Origin: Epiperipatus broadwayi
Lineage: Eukaryota > Onychophora > Udeonychophora > Euonychophora > Peripatidae
DNA: 64,000 nt
Assembly: GCA_028023455.1 (NCBI GenBank)
Contig: JAQFVV010006454.1
Span: 791,001-855,000, forward strand
Direction: 5' to 3'
Numbering within the stretch: the first letter of the stretch is position 1; every line of letters starts with the position of its first letter. The notes beneath the pieces were generated by a model, which was given only the letters and a program-made list of their open reading frames with translations, was not told the DNA's origin and ran no database searches. Of the stretch, positions 23,534-39,259 are shown in pieces. A program made the position numbers and the translations under genes.

Positions 23534-25518
23534 GTAAAGATATTAAATGCAGAATTTGTAACAATCAGCCTAGTATAATATTAATTAATCATTAAATAGT
23601 TCATAAATATTTTGAATTAGTGTAGGTATTTAAATTTAATTCTGCAAGCACGTGGCTATTGTTTATGCAGCAGTTATTACATAATTGTAATGTATGTATT
23701 TTTCATTTTGGGTTTGAAATCAGGTTAAATAACTAGTTATAAAGATTGTGACCAAATAATAATAGATTGATTTTTTCAGTGAAGAATTTGTCATGTTTAT
23801 TGTAGCATTTCGATTTGAGCTACATTATAAATTTTAAAAAATCTAACTTTATATTATATATATATTGTTATTCTAGTTATTATTATTTCTATTTTTACTT
23901 TGACTGTATTGTAGTACTTTTGTTTGTTTGTTTGTTTGTTTGTTTGTTTTTAGATAAATGATGTTTTCAGCAATTCAACATTTTCAAGGTTTCATCTAAA
24001 AAAAAAAAAATGTTTTCAAATGAAGCCTTGAAAATTTATGTATTTGTTTATAGCAAATGTTATTACTTCATTACATTTTTTTTTAAAAGAAGAGAGATTA
24101 TTTGGAGGAGGTCTGTCTCTTAAAATAATGATTTGTTTACACATCAGCCAATTATGCATATAATTAATTTTGATATGAAATTATTAAATTATTTTTGTTA
24201 ATCTTGATATTTAAAAGATGATCATATATGCATAATTTCCACTGCAGAAAATGTAAAATATTTGTTGATACCAGACGAAGATATAAAGGAAAAATAAAAA
24301 ACCGTACACTTTTTTAAGAAGTCTGTTCAAATTTAGAATATGACTACTAAAGTGTATGAAATCTTAAAATGTGATAAAAAAATAAAAAGATAACAAACAG
24401 TGAGCTTTAAAAAAATTAACGAGTTATGTAAAGTCTATTTGAAAAATATTAGATAAAGAAATATGTGTGTGTCTATATATATCATTAAAAACAAGTCAAC
24501 ATTTAGACAATTCCAATATCAATAGCAATCAATAATTTCAAACTGCTGTCAAGGAAATCTCTTAAAAATATGTATATAAATTAAAATCTTATTTTTACAT
24601 TTCAGATATATTGACAGATATAGTAAAGATAGATTAAGCTGTTTTCTAAGATGCATTTCAATTACTCGATTTTTTTTAGCTCACTCAAATCTCACACAGC
24701 TCATTATATAATATATAAATGACGCATAATTTATTACCATACTAACTTTATAAGACGATATTTTTAAATAAAAACTTGTTCTCAACAATCATCTTTAAAT
24801 AAACATATAAATAATTATTTATCATTTTATTAGTTAAAAATATTGCATTTAATCCAATCTTAATAGACATTAAATTATGTTTTTTTTTACTTTTAAAATT
24901 AAAGTTTTTATACTTTTCATCATTCATATTTTTCCTACTTATTCTTATGTATAACTATATATTTGAAATGTAAAATCGAGCAGTCAGTTATAAACAATAT
25001 TGTGACGCTTGAGGAGAAGCATCTAAAAGGTGCAAAAATGGAGATTATAATGCTTCCTTAAACACTAGTTCTTCATTACATTTGAAATATATATTAACAT
25101 TATAAAATGTAGAAAATGTGCAACCAAAGAAAAAGTAATTAATAATTATTTATATATGTATAGTAAGGCCATGGCTGGAAATAAATCATTGTTATGATTT
25201 TTCAAATATTATTTTAGGTCTATTAATAATAAAAAAATAACTTTTTTTTTTGACTGAAGTTAAAAATATCTGATAGAATACATAACAAATCTCATAATAA
25301 TGAATATTTGTATATGGTAGTAATTACTTCAGAAGAAAAAATAACTTTGGTATTGAAAAGCGTCTTGCAACATTCAAAAGTACAGCAATACTTTGAATAG
25401 ATTTATTTCACCTTTTAAAAAAAGCTATTTGTTTTATTGGTCAATTACTAATCCTATAGTCAATGAAATTCTAGTTTTTTATATAAATATAACAGAATAA
25501 GTAAATATTTTCAAAAGT
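23534..25518. other. AT-rich sequence with simple repeats
   Basis: Contains a (TTTG)n run at about 23922-23950. Otherwise nothing recognised. Confidence 0.55.
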
Positions 25519-25530
25519 TTGATTAGACGG

Positions 25531-25645
25531 GTCAAGCGTTGTTAGCCGAGAGGTCAGCGCAGTCGTCTTGCAAGTAAGCAGTTGGTTGCAGACGGTAGTT
25601 GCGGGTTCGCATCCTGGCAGATGTTATGACATATGAAAAAAAAAA
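25531..25645 (+). mobile_element. Short tRNA-derived SINE with 12-bp target duplication
   Basis: A tRNA-like head with RNA polymerase III box A (TTAGCCGAGAGG, about 25541-25552) and box B (GGTTCGCATCC, about 25605-25615), a short tail, and 10 A residues (25636-25645). The whole is flanked by ttgattagacgg at 25519-25530 and 25646-25657. It is far richer in G+C than its surroundings. The box spacing suggests a tRNA with a long variable arm (Ser/Leu type), but the acceptor and T stems do not pair well, so a working tRNA is unlikely. The A-tail and duplication show LINE-mediated retroposition. Confidence 0.8.
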
Positions 25646-25657
25646 TTGATTAGACGG

Positions 25658-28760
<3,103 letters not shown>

Positions 28761-28768
28761 ACACATAT

Positions 28769-30887
28769 CATCATCATCATCATCAACTATTATCAATCCA
28801 CTGAAGGATGAAGGTCTCTCCAAGTTTAATCCATCTTCTCTGATCTTTAGCTTCTCTTCTCCACAATACCCCTGCACATTTTCTTATTTCATCCATCCAT
28901 CTCACATGTGGTCTCTTTCTGGGTCTTTTACAATCTCTTGGAATCCAGTTTAAAATTTCAATTGTCCATCTATTATCATCTCTTCTAGCAATATGTCCAG
29001 CCCAACTCCATTTCAATCTTTTAATTTTTTCAATAAGGTCAGTAACACCTGTTTGTTGTCTTACCCATACATTGCATTTTCGATCTCTTCTTGTTACTCC
29101 CAACATACATCTCTCCATACTCCTTTGAGTGGTCTGAAGTCTCTGTATTGCCCTTCTATTAAGTGTCCAAGTCTCAGATCCATAAGTAAGAACTGGTAAA
29201 ACACATTTGTTAAAAACCATCCTTTTCAAACACATAGGCATATTTCCTTTTAGTATCAAGTTATTTCTACCAAAAGCACTCCAACCAAGTTTAATTCTAT
29301 GATTAATTTCCTCCATTATGTTTCCATCTGTATTAATAATCTGACCAAGGTATTTGTAACTGTTAACTTCTTCTAATTTTTCATAATCAATCTTTATTTT
29401 CATATTTTGAGCAAATCGATTAAACATTACTTTAGTCTTTTTAACATTTATCTTTAGTCCTACTTTTCTACTTTCATCTGCTAACTCCTGCAACATTTCC
29501 TGCAGCTCTGAAGCATTATTTGCAAAAACAACTACATCATCTGTGAAATCTAAATGACTTAAATACTCTCCATTTACTTTCACTCCTTTAATTTCCCATT
29601 TTAATCCACAAAATACTTCTTGCAGCACTGCTGTAAAGAGTTTTGGAGATATGGAGTCACCTTGTCTTACACCTTTCTCAATGTTGATTTTTCCAGTATC
29701 ATTATGTAATCTAATTGTTGCTGTTGCATTTTTATAAATATTCTTTAAAATATGACAATATCCTGGATCTATACCTTGATGATCCAATGCTTTAATCACT
29801 GAAGAAATGTGTATAGAATCGAATGCCTTTTCATAATCTACAAATCCAAAACATAATGACAACTCATATTCGTTTGTCCTTTCTATGACTTCTCTCAATA
29901 CCTGGATATGATCTATTGTACTAAAACCACTTTTAAATCCAGCTTGTTCTCTTGGTTGGTGGAAATCCAAAGTTCTCTGTAGATGAGTTGTAATTATCTT
30001 GGTAAAAATTTTATATAAAACTGATAAAAGGCTGATAGGTCTGTAATTTCTAATATCTTCTTTATCACCTTTTTTAAATATTAATATTATTACTGCATTC
30101 TTCCAATCTTCTGGTACATCTTTATCATTTAGACATTTGGTATATAACTTTGCTAAAATTGTTTCTATTTCTTCACCTGCTTCTTTTAATATATCAATTA
30201 TAATTCCATCATTTCCTGGAGCCTTTCCTTTCTTCATACACTTAATTGCATGTCTCACTTCTTCATTTAAAATTCTGGGCAATTCGGAAGATGTAATAGA
30301 TATAGGAGGTACTTGTTCTTTATTACTATATAATTCTTGATAAAAATCTTCTACCAATTTCATGATGTCATCTCTCTTTTTAGTAATAATTCCATCTTTT
30401 TTTCTTATTGCAGATATAAATTTCCTACCAATACCAAAATGTTGTTTAACATTTTTGAGACTTTTATTTTCTTCTACAGCTTTCCTTGCTATTTCACAGT
30501 TATACTTTCTTATATCATTTTCAACTCTTTTCCGTACCATTTTACAAAAATTCCTTCTTTTCTTCATAAATTCTCTAGTCTCAGTAGAAATTTTATTAGT
30601 CAATTGCTGCTTTTTTCTACCAGCTATGTTTGTTGCAGTTTTAAAAGTGTATCAGTTATTTTCATATTAATTTCATTCAAATCTGTATCATGTTCAAAAT
30701 CTCCTAACAATTGAAACCTATTTGTAAGTTCTAATTTAAATTCATTAGAATGTTTCTGAATATTAGGAATATCAACTGTAAATATTGTTTTTCTTAATAA
30801 TTTTTGCCTTTCTAGTTTTACATTAACACGTAACTTACACCTTACTAATCGATGATCACTTCCTGTGTTAAATTTATTAAGAACATT
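28769..30887 (-). mobile_element. RTE-clade LINE, 5'-truncated, well preserved
   Basis: A minus-strand RTE element starting inside the endonuclease domain and ending in a (TGA)n tail (28769-28785). An 8-bp direct repeat, acacatat, lies at 28761-28768 and 30888-30895 and fits the target duplication. RTE elements typically have almost no 3' UTR and a short-repeat tail; here the ORF's TGA stop is itself the first unit of the tail. It is the youngest-looking LINE in the window; three older RTE relics lie at 38.3, 51.2 and 60.1-62.2 kb. Confidence 0.9.
28783..30612 (-). pseudogene. RTE reverse transcriptase, C-terminal main part of the ORF
   Basis: A 606-codon open frame (counted from the TTG at 30603) plus a few upstream codons encodes the reverse transcriptase that copies RTE RNA at the nicked target. 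RT motifs in order: NYRPISLL (residues 186-193), FVDYEKAFDS (254-263), GVRQGDSISP (311-320), catalytic LDFTDDVVVF (351-360), and YKYLG (416-420). The RTE-typical C-terminal WAGHIARRDDNRW (533-545) and a Trp/Arg-rich end follow. The catalytic box is FTDD where FADD is usual for RTE; both Asp are present. The frame has no start of its own: it continues the endonuclease ORF at 30624-30893 through a frameshift near 30620. An apparently intact RT domain therefore sits in a 5'-truncated, frameshifted copy. Confidence 0.92.
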
Positions 30888-30893
30888 ACACAT
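30621..30893 (-). pseudogene. RTE endonuclease domain, C-terminal remnant
   Basis: Reads VLNKFNTGSDHRLVRCKLRVN, the SDH motif that closes the AP-like endonuclease domain of RTE proteins, followed by the linker to the RT (...DTLLKLQQT, then stop). The rest of the endonuclease is missing because of 5' truncation near 30887. A one-base frame change near 30620 separates this piece from the RT frame, which resumes as TNIAGRKKQQ. Apart from truncation this is the only break in the copy. Confidence 0.85.
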
Positions 30894-30895
30894 AT

Positions 30896-31473
30896 AAGTT
30901 TGTTTAATTTATGAACATGTAATCAATGATTAAAAAGATATTTAGCCATTTATTCTATAGATCTTTATCTTACTAAGTGAAGAGCACTTCCAATGTTTCT
31001 GTGTGTATTAATTTAACATTTAAATTTCAAGATATTAGTCATTATGAAGCATATATGAAAGCCATACACTTTACTTATAAATCATGAGGTTAGACAATCC
31101 AATATAGGAATAACATTCATAAAAATTACTTAAAAGTAGGTTTTCATAGAATACTTAAGACTAAAAATTATACAAAATATATAGATTCTTTACAGTAAAC
31201 AAATCAGTTACCATTAAGCATTATTAAAGCAGTCTTAATATATTTATTGGGTCATTGATTAAAACTGATCCATTAATCAAATGAAAGGTGAGTAACTTTA
31301 TAATAACATTTTCTAGTTCTTGGATCTCTTCCATATAAAGTTTATTTAAAATGTTTTACATAAATGGTTCACTCAAATTTCTTAGTATCTGTGAATTTAC
31401 AACTTTATATTCTTTTCATCATTGGTACTACACTTTGTTTTAGGTTTATTAGGGACCAGATCTGGTTAAACAT
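30896..31473. other. AT-rich spacer between two minus-strand LINE fragments
   Basis: May include the 3' UTR of the Tx1-like fragment that ends at 31474, but no tail or boundary could be seen. Confidence 0.4.
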
Positions 31474-32520
31474 TCAATTCTGAGAAATTTTTTGGTCTAA
31501 TTCTTTAATTTCTTCTAATAGGTGTAAAGTCATTTTAATCATATCATATTCTTCCCCACTTTTGAAGATGACCTTATTTCTCATAGACCAAATGCAAAAA
31601 TTTATAAATGTTGCCAGTCTTATGATTTCAAAATGTCCATTCTTGAAGGCTTTAATCAAATTTACACAAGCTATTTCTTTGTTATTAATGAGAGATTTAA
31701 TAATGTGTCTTATGTTATTCCAAATTTGACATTCTTCCAATATATGCCATTGTCTCATCACTTCGCCTACATAGTATGCATGTAGAGTCCAGATTATAAT
31801 TCCTTTTACTTAGTAGGAAGTCAGCAGAAGGCAAGGACCTGAGGTTGACCTTGATTAAAAAATCAACAAACCTCATTTCCAATTTTAGACATTTGGTCAA
31901 CCCCGAGAACCTCAATATCCCAATCGAAAGAATATTGTCAATTTTAGTTTTTTTCTGGATCCATAAGATCATATGTGTTCCAGTAGTTTAGTTTGTTGTT
32001 GAACATTGTTACTGGCTTCTTCATTTTTAGATTGTTAAATACTATGGAGATTTGCTTTTGAATCCAAAGCCTTCTGCTTTAGGAAAATGGCCTATTGATA
32101 GGAGTTATTTCTTTTGAAAATATTGGCCCTTCCATATCTGGGTTTTTCAGAAATAATCTGGTAAATACATTATGAGAACACTGTATTAATAAGATCTTGA
32201 CCCAGTGTAATCCTAAACCGTTCATCTGTTTAGGTTTCTGTAGGAGGTGCAGGCTGATGACAGGAGCTTCCCCCCTCCAACACAGCTTCCTACATTGGGT
32301 TTCAACATTCCTTATAAAGGATCATTGGTGAGAAGCCCAGAAGGAAGTATGTGATCATCAAAAGCATGACAGCCTTCATTAGTGTGATTTTCCTGAACAA
32401 AGACAAATGAATCTTCTCCAACGATTCAATACATTTTGTTATCTTAATCATTAGATCATTTTCAATTTCCTTCCTCATTTTAGATGGGGAGGGGGCACTA
32501 GATAAAAATCCAGGAACTTC
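31474..32520 (-). pseudogene. Tx1/L1-like LINE, 3' part of ORF2, broken
   Basis: Reads across frameshifts on the minus strand. RKITLMKAVMLLMITYFLLG (about 32335-32400) is the post-RT block. RKLCWRGEAPVISLHLLQKP and then KQMNGLGLHW (about 32195-32295) are the family 'F.W.G......K.GGLGL' region. Then come CILCRRSDET (about 31745-31790), a Cys-His segment and a helical C-terminus ending LDQKISQN. The same domain order is seen in the plus-strand element at 1-5.1 kb, but the sequences differ, so they are independent insertions. The RT core is absent. It directly precedes, in the same orientation, the RTE copy at 28.8-30.9 kb; I infer chance proximity. Confidence 0.8.
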
Positions 32521-32934
32521 TGAGGTAGAGCCTTAAACTTTATTATAGTAATTCTTTACAAATCTACCCATTACATATCATAAATAATAAGCAAATTATT
32601 ATATCTGCTCATATTCAATTTATATTTAAGGTTATTGCCTTAAATAATTGAATTACATAAAATAATAACTACTAAATAAATAAAACATACAAACTGTTGT
32701 TCAAATAATAATAAATATTAAATAATGTCTATTCACAGAATTCAATATTCCTGGGGTTTCTTGGTTAGATATTTTAACATGAAGGAAATCCATGAAGCAA
32801 TAATATTTCAACATTATAATAGTCCCAAGAGCTTATACTTTTTTATAAATATAAAAAGTCAATTAAATAGGTAATCCTTGGTAAACTTTAGCAATATTTG
32901 CACTTAGTCAACATGGAATAATAAACCCGTTTTC

Positions 32935-32967
<33 letters not shown>
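32521..32967. other. AT-rich spacer ending in an (AT)n tract
   Basis: No gene recognised. (AT)n at 32939-32967 abuts the end of the 3.5-kb repeat. Confidence 0.55.
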
Positions 32968-32971
<4 letters not shown>

Positions 32972-35900
32972 AACCATCAATCTTGTAACTGAATGCCCAA
33001 TCATTGGGCAGTTAAGAATTGTACCCAAATTCCCTGTAACGAAATGCCCCAATCTTGTGGTGCCAAGAACTATAACCAAAAAGCATATCATGCCATCTAC
33101 ATTGTACACCAAAGTCTATAACCGAAATCTGGAGCATATCACAATAAACAAAATTAATGATATAACATGAAATTGTTATAATCTAATCTTGTTGCAGCCA
33201 GGGTATACCGCGAAGACTTAATCGTAGCAGTATGTGAAAGTACATTAGACAAATTATAAGTATGTAATTTTATTATTCTTCAAAACTTTAATCTGCAATT
33301 TTTCATTGCATGAGACCTTATGGCTGACCATGGACAAGATGGTATAATTTGTGAAACTATTAAAGATTATGAATTTTAAAAAAATGACATGTATGATTTT
33401 GGTACAAATGTTAGTCTGGGTATGAGCTTTGCAATAATAATAAGCATAGAAAACTTGGGTTCTTTCCTTATTAACTTAAATTTATAATTTAATAAATAGC
33501 AGTGAGACTCTTGTTATATTGATGAGTGACAATTATATCATTAAGCAAATAAATTCAATCATATCATTACATGGTAAATCTGTTTATAAGTTTATAAAAT
33601 CAATCAATTTTGTATCATGTACTAGAATCAACAACGCAAAGCTAAAATGATGGAAAAGGCAAATGGGATTTTATTGTACCTTACACATCATAAATTACCA
33701 AGGACAAAAGCATTCAAATGTTTTCTCAGAATATTACTAAAACTCTTATATCATGCTGACAACAGTATGTACTCCAATGTATGCTCTATTCAAGATATAT
33801 GATTTCTGGTTTTATGAATGACAAATAGCAATGGCACAGTAAATTTAATTATAAATCAACATTTATTTACAATTTTATGATTAACAAATAATTGATATAT
33901 GATGTTTTAATATAATAAACAAATACATAAATAAACAAATAAATAAATAAATAAAATAAATAAAATATCATTCCATTTGTTCACTTCACTAAATATATCC
34001 TAGGCACAGTTTTATAAAAGCCTAATCATACATTTTATTATAATTTGATTTAATTTATGCCTTGAGGAAACTATACTGAAATTCAACATCAAATCATAAA
34101 ATACCCAATGTGTCAGTTCCAGAACCAATAAACCTATATTGTAGACCTATAATAATATAATAAATAATATTATATTTGCAGGAATTGGCTAAAATGCAAT
34201 GTTAAACCAAAGTGAAAATTCAAACTTCAGTTCAGATACAATATTAATTAACAAACAGTTAATCATTATGAGGATAACTTAGATAAGATGCCCTGCTACA
34301 CTTTATGACTCAACTTATAAATTATAATAAATGGAAAAAGATGATTTTAGCATAATAACCAAAATACTTTGCCCAAACTTACATTTATGAAGTAAAATGA
34401 TATTCCTGTGGATGCATTCATCTACACATAGGAATTATACAACACTGAGTGCCCTGTGGGTTTATACACCACCATGAAGCAACAAATATAATTACACAAT
34501 TCCGTGGATTAACCACCAGCATAGGAATGAGTGTAAAAATACAGAAAGTGGCAACTAATTAATCTGCAGATTAACCACCAGCACAGATTAATGCCATTTA
34601 ACATTGTAAAGCAATATTAATATTTACTTCATATTTAAAGTGCAAAAATCATCCTCCTCAGTTATTCTGACAATTCAGAAAAACACCAGCATTTCAGCAG
34701 ATGTGGGTTCATACATAATGAAAAGTGTTTCAATAATAAGGACAACTAATATACTGAATTATCTTGCTTAAAATATAAACATAGTAACAATGTAATATAA
34801 GTGACATGAGTATAGGAATAGAACTCTGGAAAGACTCATAAGACACTTCATGAGAGGTTGACACACACCATAAATTTATTAATAATTCTCAAGCTTTTTC
34901 TGCAAGCACTATTCCCTTGAATAAATATTTTATTCAATCCCATGAGTTTAATTTAAACATAGTAAAAATATAAATCATGAACTTCACATATAAGTTCATA
35001 TAACAATAAAATTAAAATCAATTCATTTTTACTTAAATACATAAATTAAAGTGTACAACATTTTTAGAATACTAAATATGATCCGTGAAATCAATGTAAA
35101 AATGTCTTGAACAATAAATACACATTACACAACGTAATAATTATAAATTATAACCAAATTCCATAGAAGTGATTATATCCATTTGTTCTAGTTATTATGA
35201 GCACTTTTAAATTAATGGAATTTTATGTGGCTCCATGAATATGAGACAATTCCAAAAGCATGACATGTAGAGTTTAAATGAAAATATTCTTCATATGTTA
35301 TTAAATTCTACATTTTTATATAAAATTGTTCCAAGTTTATGGTATCCAGGCTATATTAATTTATTTATCATCATTTAAATTTAGAAATAATAATTAGAGC
35401 AAAATAATTTAATAATTCAAAATTGACGATAAAAATCAGAAAGTAGTTTTAGTTAATTATTTGAAGACTGTTACCATTATTCAAATAGTAAACAAATTAA
35501 ATAGTATATACATTACTGGCAGTATACATTCAGATTAGATAGTCAATTCTTTATAATTTAAATGATATGCAGAAATATTAAACCAGTGTTTCAATAAAAT
35601 TTTAAAATTGATTTTGATTTTAAACCTCTTTTTTTTTTAAAAATAAAGTTTTCATATCCGAAAAACTTCTGCAATTAAAATATTTATTTAATGTTGCCAG
35701 TTTGTATGTAATCAAATATTCCAAAACATACTGATCTGTTGCAATTAATTCTACTTTTAAACTTAAGCATTCCGACATATTTTAAAATGTAGATATTGAG
35801 AAAGCGATTTGATTCCTTTGATCAGCTGACCTGAACAGACTTTTAAATCTACCAACTCATATTATTATAAAATATCACCATTTTATCTTTAAATCCATAT

Positions 35901-36961
35901 GAAAATTCTTGGTTAACATGTTTGCTTATTAATTATTTTTTAAAAAATATGCTTAACATATTTTGCATACATTTTATTCTTACACCATTTTTTTCCCTCC
36001 AAATAAAACAGGAATGCTGTCTGAAATGCTCTCTGAAACGCACACATGAATTTATTATATTATTATCTAATAAATAAAAATTAGTTAAACAAATGGTTTT
36101 TAAATTAAATGAAAATAATTTCTAAGACTATTTTAAATAAATAAGAATTATTATTATTTTTAATCACATTTTACTAAACTTAATGTGTACTGTCAATTTC
36201 TTACAGGTTAAACATATTTGATCCAAATCAGTGGATGGAAAAAAAACAATTTTAAATACATTAAAATAATACAGGCAATAAGAAAGTGCAAATTTTTCAA
36301 GCGCTTATGACAACCAACAGCCAATCAAATCTTAAGCACTGGGACAGAGAATTTAACAAGAAAAGAGTGGTTTCACTCTCTTCTTTACTTGTCTTTCTAT
36401 ATATCCAAGCCAGTCCAAAGTACTTATATCTGAAAGCATGAATCTTAAATATCATCACACTTAATTCACCGATTTCAAATTATAAACATACAGCATGAAA
36501 TCTTTCGATTTACTATGCAGTAGTTTTTAGAAGTTATAACTTTGAAGCAATATATGTAAATAATATTATTTTATAAAGCGCAGTCGATATTGAAATTAAA
36601 TTGAGAGAGTGCAAATTTCTCAAATGCTTATGACAACCAACAGCCAATCAAATCTTAAGCACTGGGACAGAGAATTTAACAAGTGCTTAAGATTTGATAG
36701 GATGTTGGTTGTCATACGTGCTTGAAAAATTTGCACCTTCTCAATTTAATTTCAATATCGACTGCACTTTATAAAATAATATTATTTACAGGCAATAAGC
36801 AAGGCAAAATATCACTTATTCTCACCAATAAATTATCTTGAATGCAATTAAATAGTCTGTTCAAAATGCAAACCAAGACAATCAAATCACCAAGAAGACA
36901 GAGAAATTTTTATATCAGTTATATGAATCTCTATATTTTATACTAAAATATAAGGTTACAA
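32968..36961. mobile_element. Non-coding 3.5-kb interspersed repeat, copy A, with nested insertion
   Basis: Begins TTGTAACC (32968-32975) and ends GGTTACAA (36954-36961), an 8-bp terminal inverted repeat, with (TA)n DNA on both sides. It aligns end to end with 55297-58817; without the nested insertion (36283-36799) copy A is about 3477 bp and copy B 3521 bp. Shared internal blocks include 'gattaaccaccagc' and 'tgtggatgcattcatctaca'. No ORF in either copy. Inverted ends beside TA suggest a non-autonomous DNA transposon, possibly with TA target preference; the superfamily is not recognised. Confidence 0.7.
36283..36787. mobile_element. Foldback tandem element nested in copy A, 12-bp target duplication
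   Basis: A 505-bp insertion bounded by acaggcaataag at 36271-36282 and 36788-36799. The matching position in copy B (58642-58653) is uninterrupted. Inside, a block starting gtgcaaattt recurs at 36286 and 36609, a unit of 323 nt, and the right end (about 36685-36787) is the inverted copy of about 36555-36655. Architecture matches the hammerhead-bearing elements of the window, but I found no complete hammerhead core on either strand. Confidence 0.8.
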
Positions 36962-38265
36962 TATGTATATATATATATATCCTTTTTAAAATAGATTAGA
37001 TTATTTTACTAAATTTAGTTTACTATTCATTTTTTCAAATGCTTTATAGAATATTTATTACCCACAATAGATACATATGGTTATTTATATATGCAATAAA
37101 ATGTTGTACACATTTATAATTTTTAGAATACTGTATACTAAAAAATTACATTGTCAATCATTGTAAAGATATCCTCGTAAAAATTAAATGTCATTCTAGT
37201 TTTCTTTGTTTTAAGTAGACATTATACTCCACTTAGCATTCCCCCTCCTCCTCTTTTTTTATTGATGTAATATTTATGAAATCAACCTAGTTACAATAGT
37301 CATTGATTTACTTATGTTTACTTCTTTCAATATACTGATTCATTATTTTACGTAACCAAAGTTTTCAACAGTCACATCAGCATCCTCTTTTAAAATATTT
37401 TCCTTCAATTTTTAACATAGGTATTTTAAATAAAGATAATACTAGTACAACGATATAAAATATTATCATATTTGTTTATTTAAAAAAATGTATTATTACA
37501 TTCTCATATATCTATTGTTATAGTATTATTTGAAAGTATGTTATTTTAAAAATATATTTCATAATCTAAACATATATGCACATACATAGTCACATCTATA
37601 TGTAAAAGCCTATTGTATTACTTATTTGTTTAGTTCTGTGACCATTAAAGTATGCAATAAAATAAAATACATAAACTAATATTAATGTAAAACTTATTAA
37701 AACATATATTTCTTAAACCGATATAAGCTTTTATAGCAAAATGTTACATTCAGTATAATAAACTATTTATTATTCTATTAAAAAAGGCAAGTATTATTGT
37801 TAATTTGATGTGCCTACAATAACACCAACAAATATTAATAAACATCATTTGATTGTTTCAGACCAATCATGATATTTACTATAGTAAATAAAAATTAAAA
37901 AACTATGGTAGCCATATTAAATCTAACCAAGGATGGTAATATATATCTTAAAATTAAAATTGGATAGAGGGTTTATGGTAGAAATATTTTAATGTTTATA
38001 TGAAATATGCTTATATGTTTAAAAAAGGTTATTGGCTGAATGTGTTTCAACAGTTCTACATACAGATCTGAGATTAGAACTTTTAGCAAAAAATTGGCAC
38101 AATGGCTTCATGTAATTAGATATAGAATTAAACACTAAGGTGTTGATTTTGGCAAATTACAATATCCAATATAGAATTAAACACTAAGGTGTTGATTTAG
38201 GCAAATTACAATATCCAAGGAAAATATTCTTGAAAAGAAATGTTCTAATATATGTGTTTTACCCA
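36962..38265. other. AT-rich sequence with a 49-bp tandem duplication
   Basis: A 49-bp unit (tatagaattaaacactaagg...) occurs twice between about 38120 and 38218. Nothing else recognised. Confidence 0.6.
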
Positions 38266-38269
38266 TTTT

Positions 38270-38600
38270 AGAATAAGGAGCTGACACTTAAAGTCTTAAC
38301 AGAAAAATAAGGCAAATTACTACAGGTAATACAATAGATGAGAAGATATCTAAGATGAAACAGAAAATGAGAAAAGAAATATTAGTGATATTGAGAGAAT
38401 TAAAAAACGTAAATGGAATTTGGCTGATCATATTACAAAAAAAGATTGATAGTAGATGGACAACTAAAATCTTAAACTGTATTCTAAGGAATTGTTAAAG
38501 TCCTAAAAGAGACAATACATGAAGTGAATAGATAAAATAAAAAGATTTAGTGAGTAATATTGAGAAGAAAAGATCAAAGAAACTGCACTTATTTTAAGAG
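38270..38600 (+). pseudogene. RTE LINE relic, extreme C-terminus
   Basis: Broken frames read, in order, IERIKKRKWNLADHI-like sequence, SRWTTKILNCILRNC and KRSKK. These match the C-terminal SWAGHIARRDDNRWTIEILNWIPRDC region of the RTE copy at 28.8-30.9 kb. Many substitutions and stops; an old insertion. Confidence 0.65.
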
Positions 38601-38763
38601 ACTTTATTATGCAGTAAATCAATATTTGATGAAAATAATGAAGATCATTACATATAAAACAAGGACCCCAATTTACAGTTGAATCACTACCCAAAATCCA
38701 ATTTTAAAAAATTGCTACAAATGATTACTCATATAGATAGATAGGTAAGTATTAGGTGAGTAG

Positions 38764-39259
<496 letters not shown>

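Noticed and set aside
25531-25622. Functional tRNA gene
   Set aside because: Box A and B are present, but acceptor and T stems pair poorly, and the A-tail plus target duplication mark a retroposed SINE.
28993-30714. Several plus-strand open frames of 67-125 codons
   Set aside because: Antisense shadows of the RTE reverse transcriptase.
32888-33112. Minus-strand frame with Tyr-Ile repeats
   Set aside because: Spans an (AT)n tract and the edge of the 3.5-kb repeat; not conserved in the second copy.
34660-34690. CTGAGGA on the minus strand as a hammerhead box in the 3.5-kb repeat
   Set aside because: No GAAA box at a suitable distance and no stem II in either copy of the repeat.
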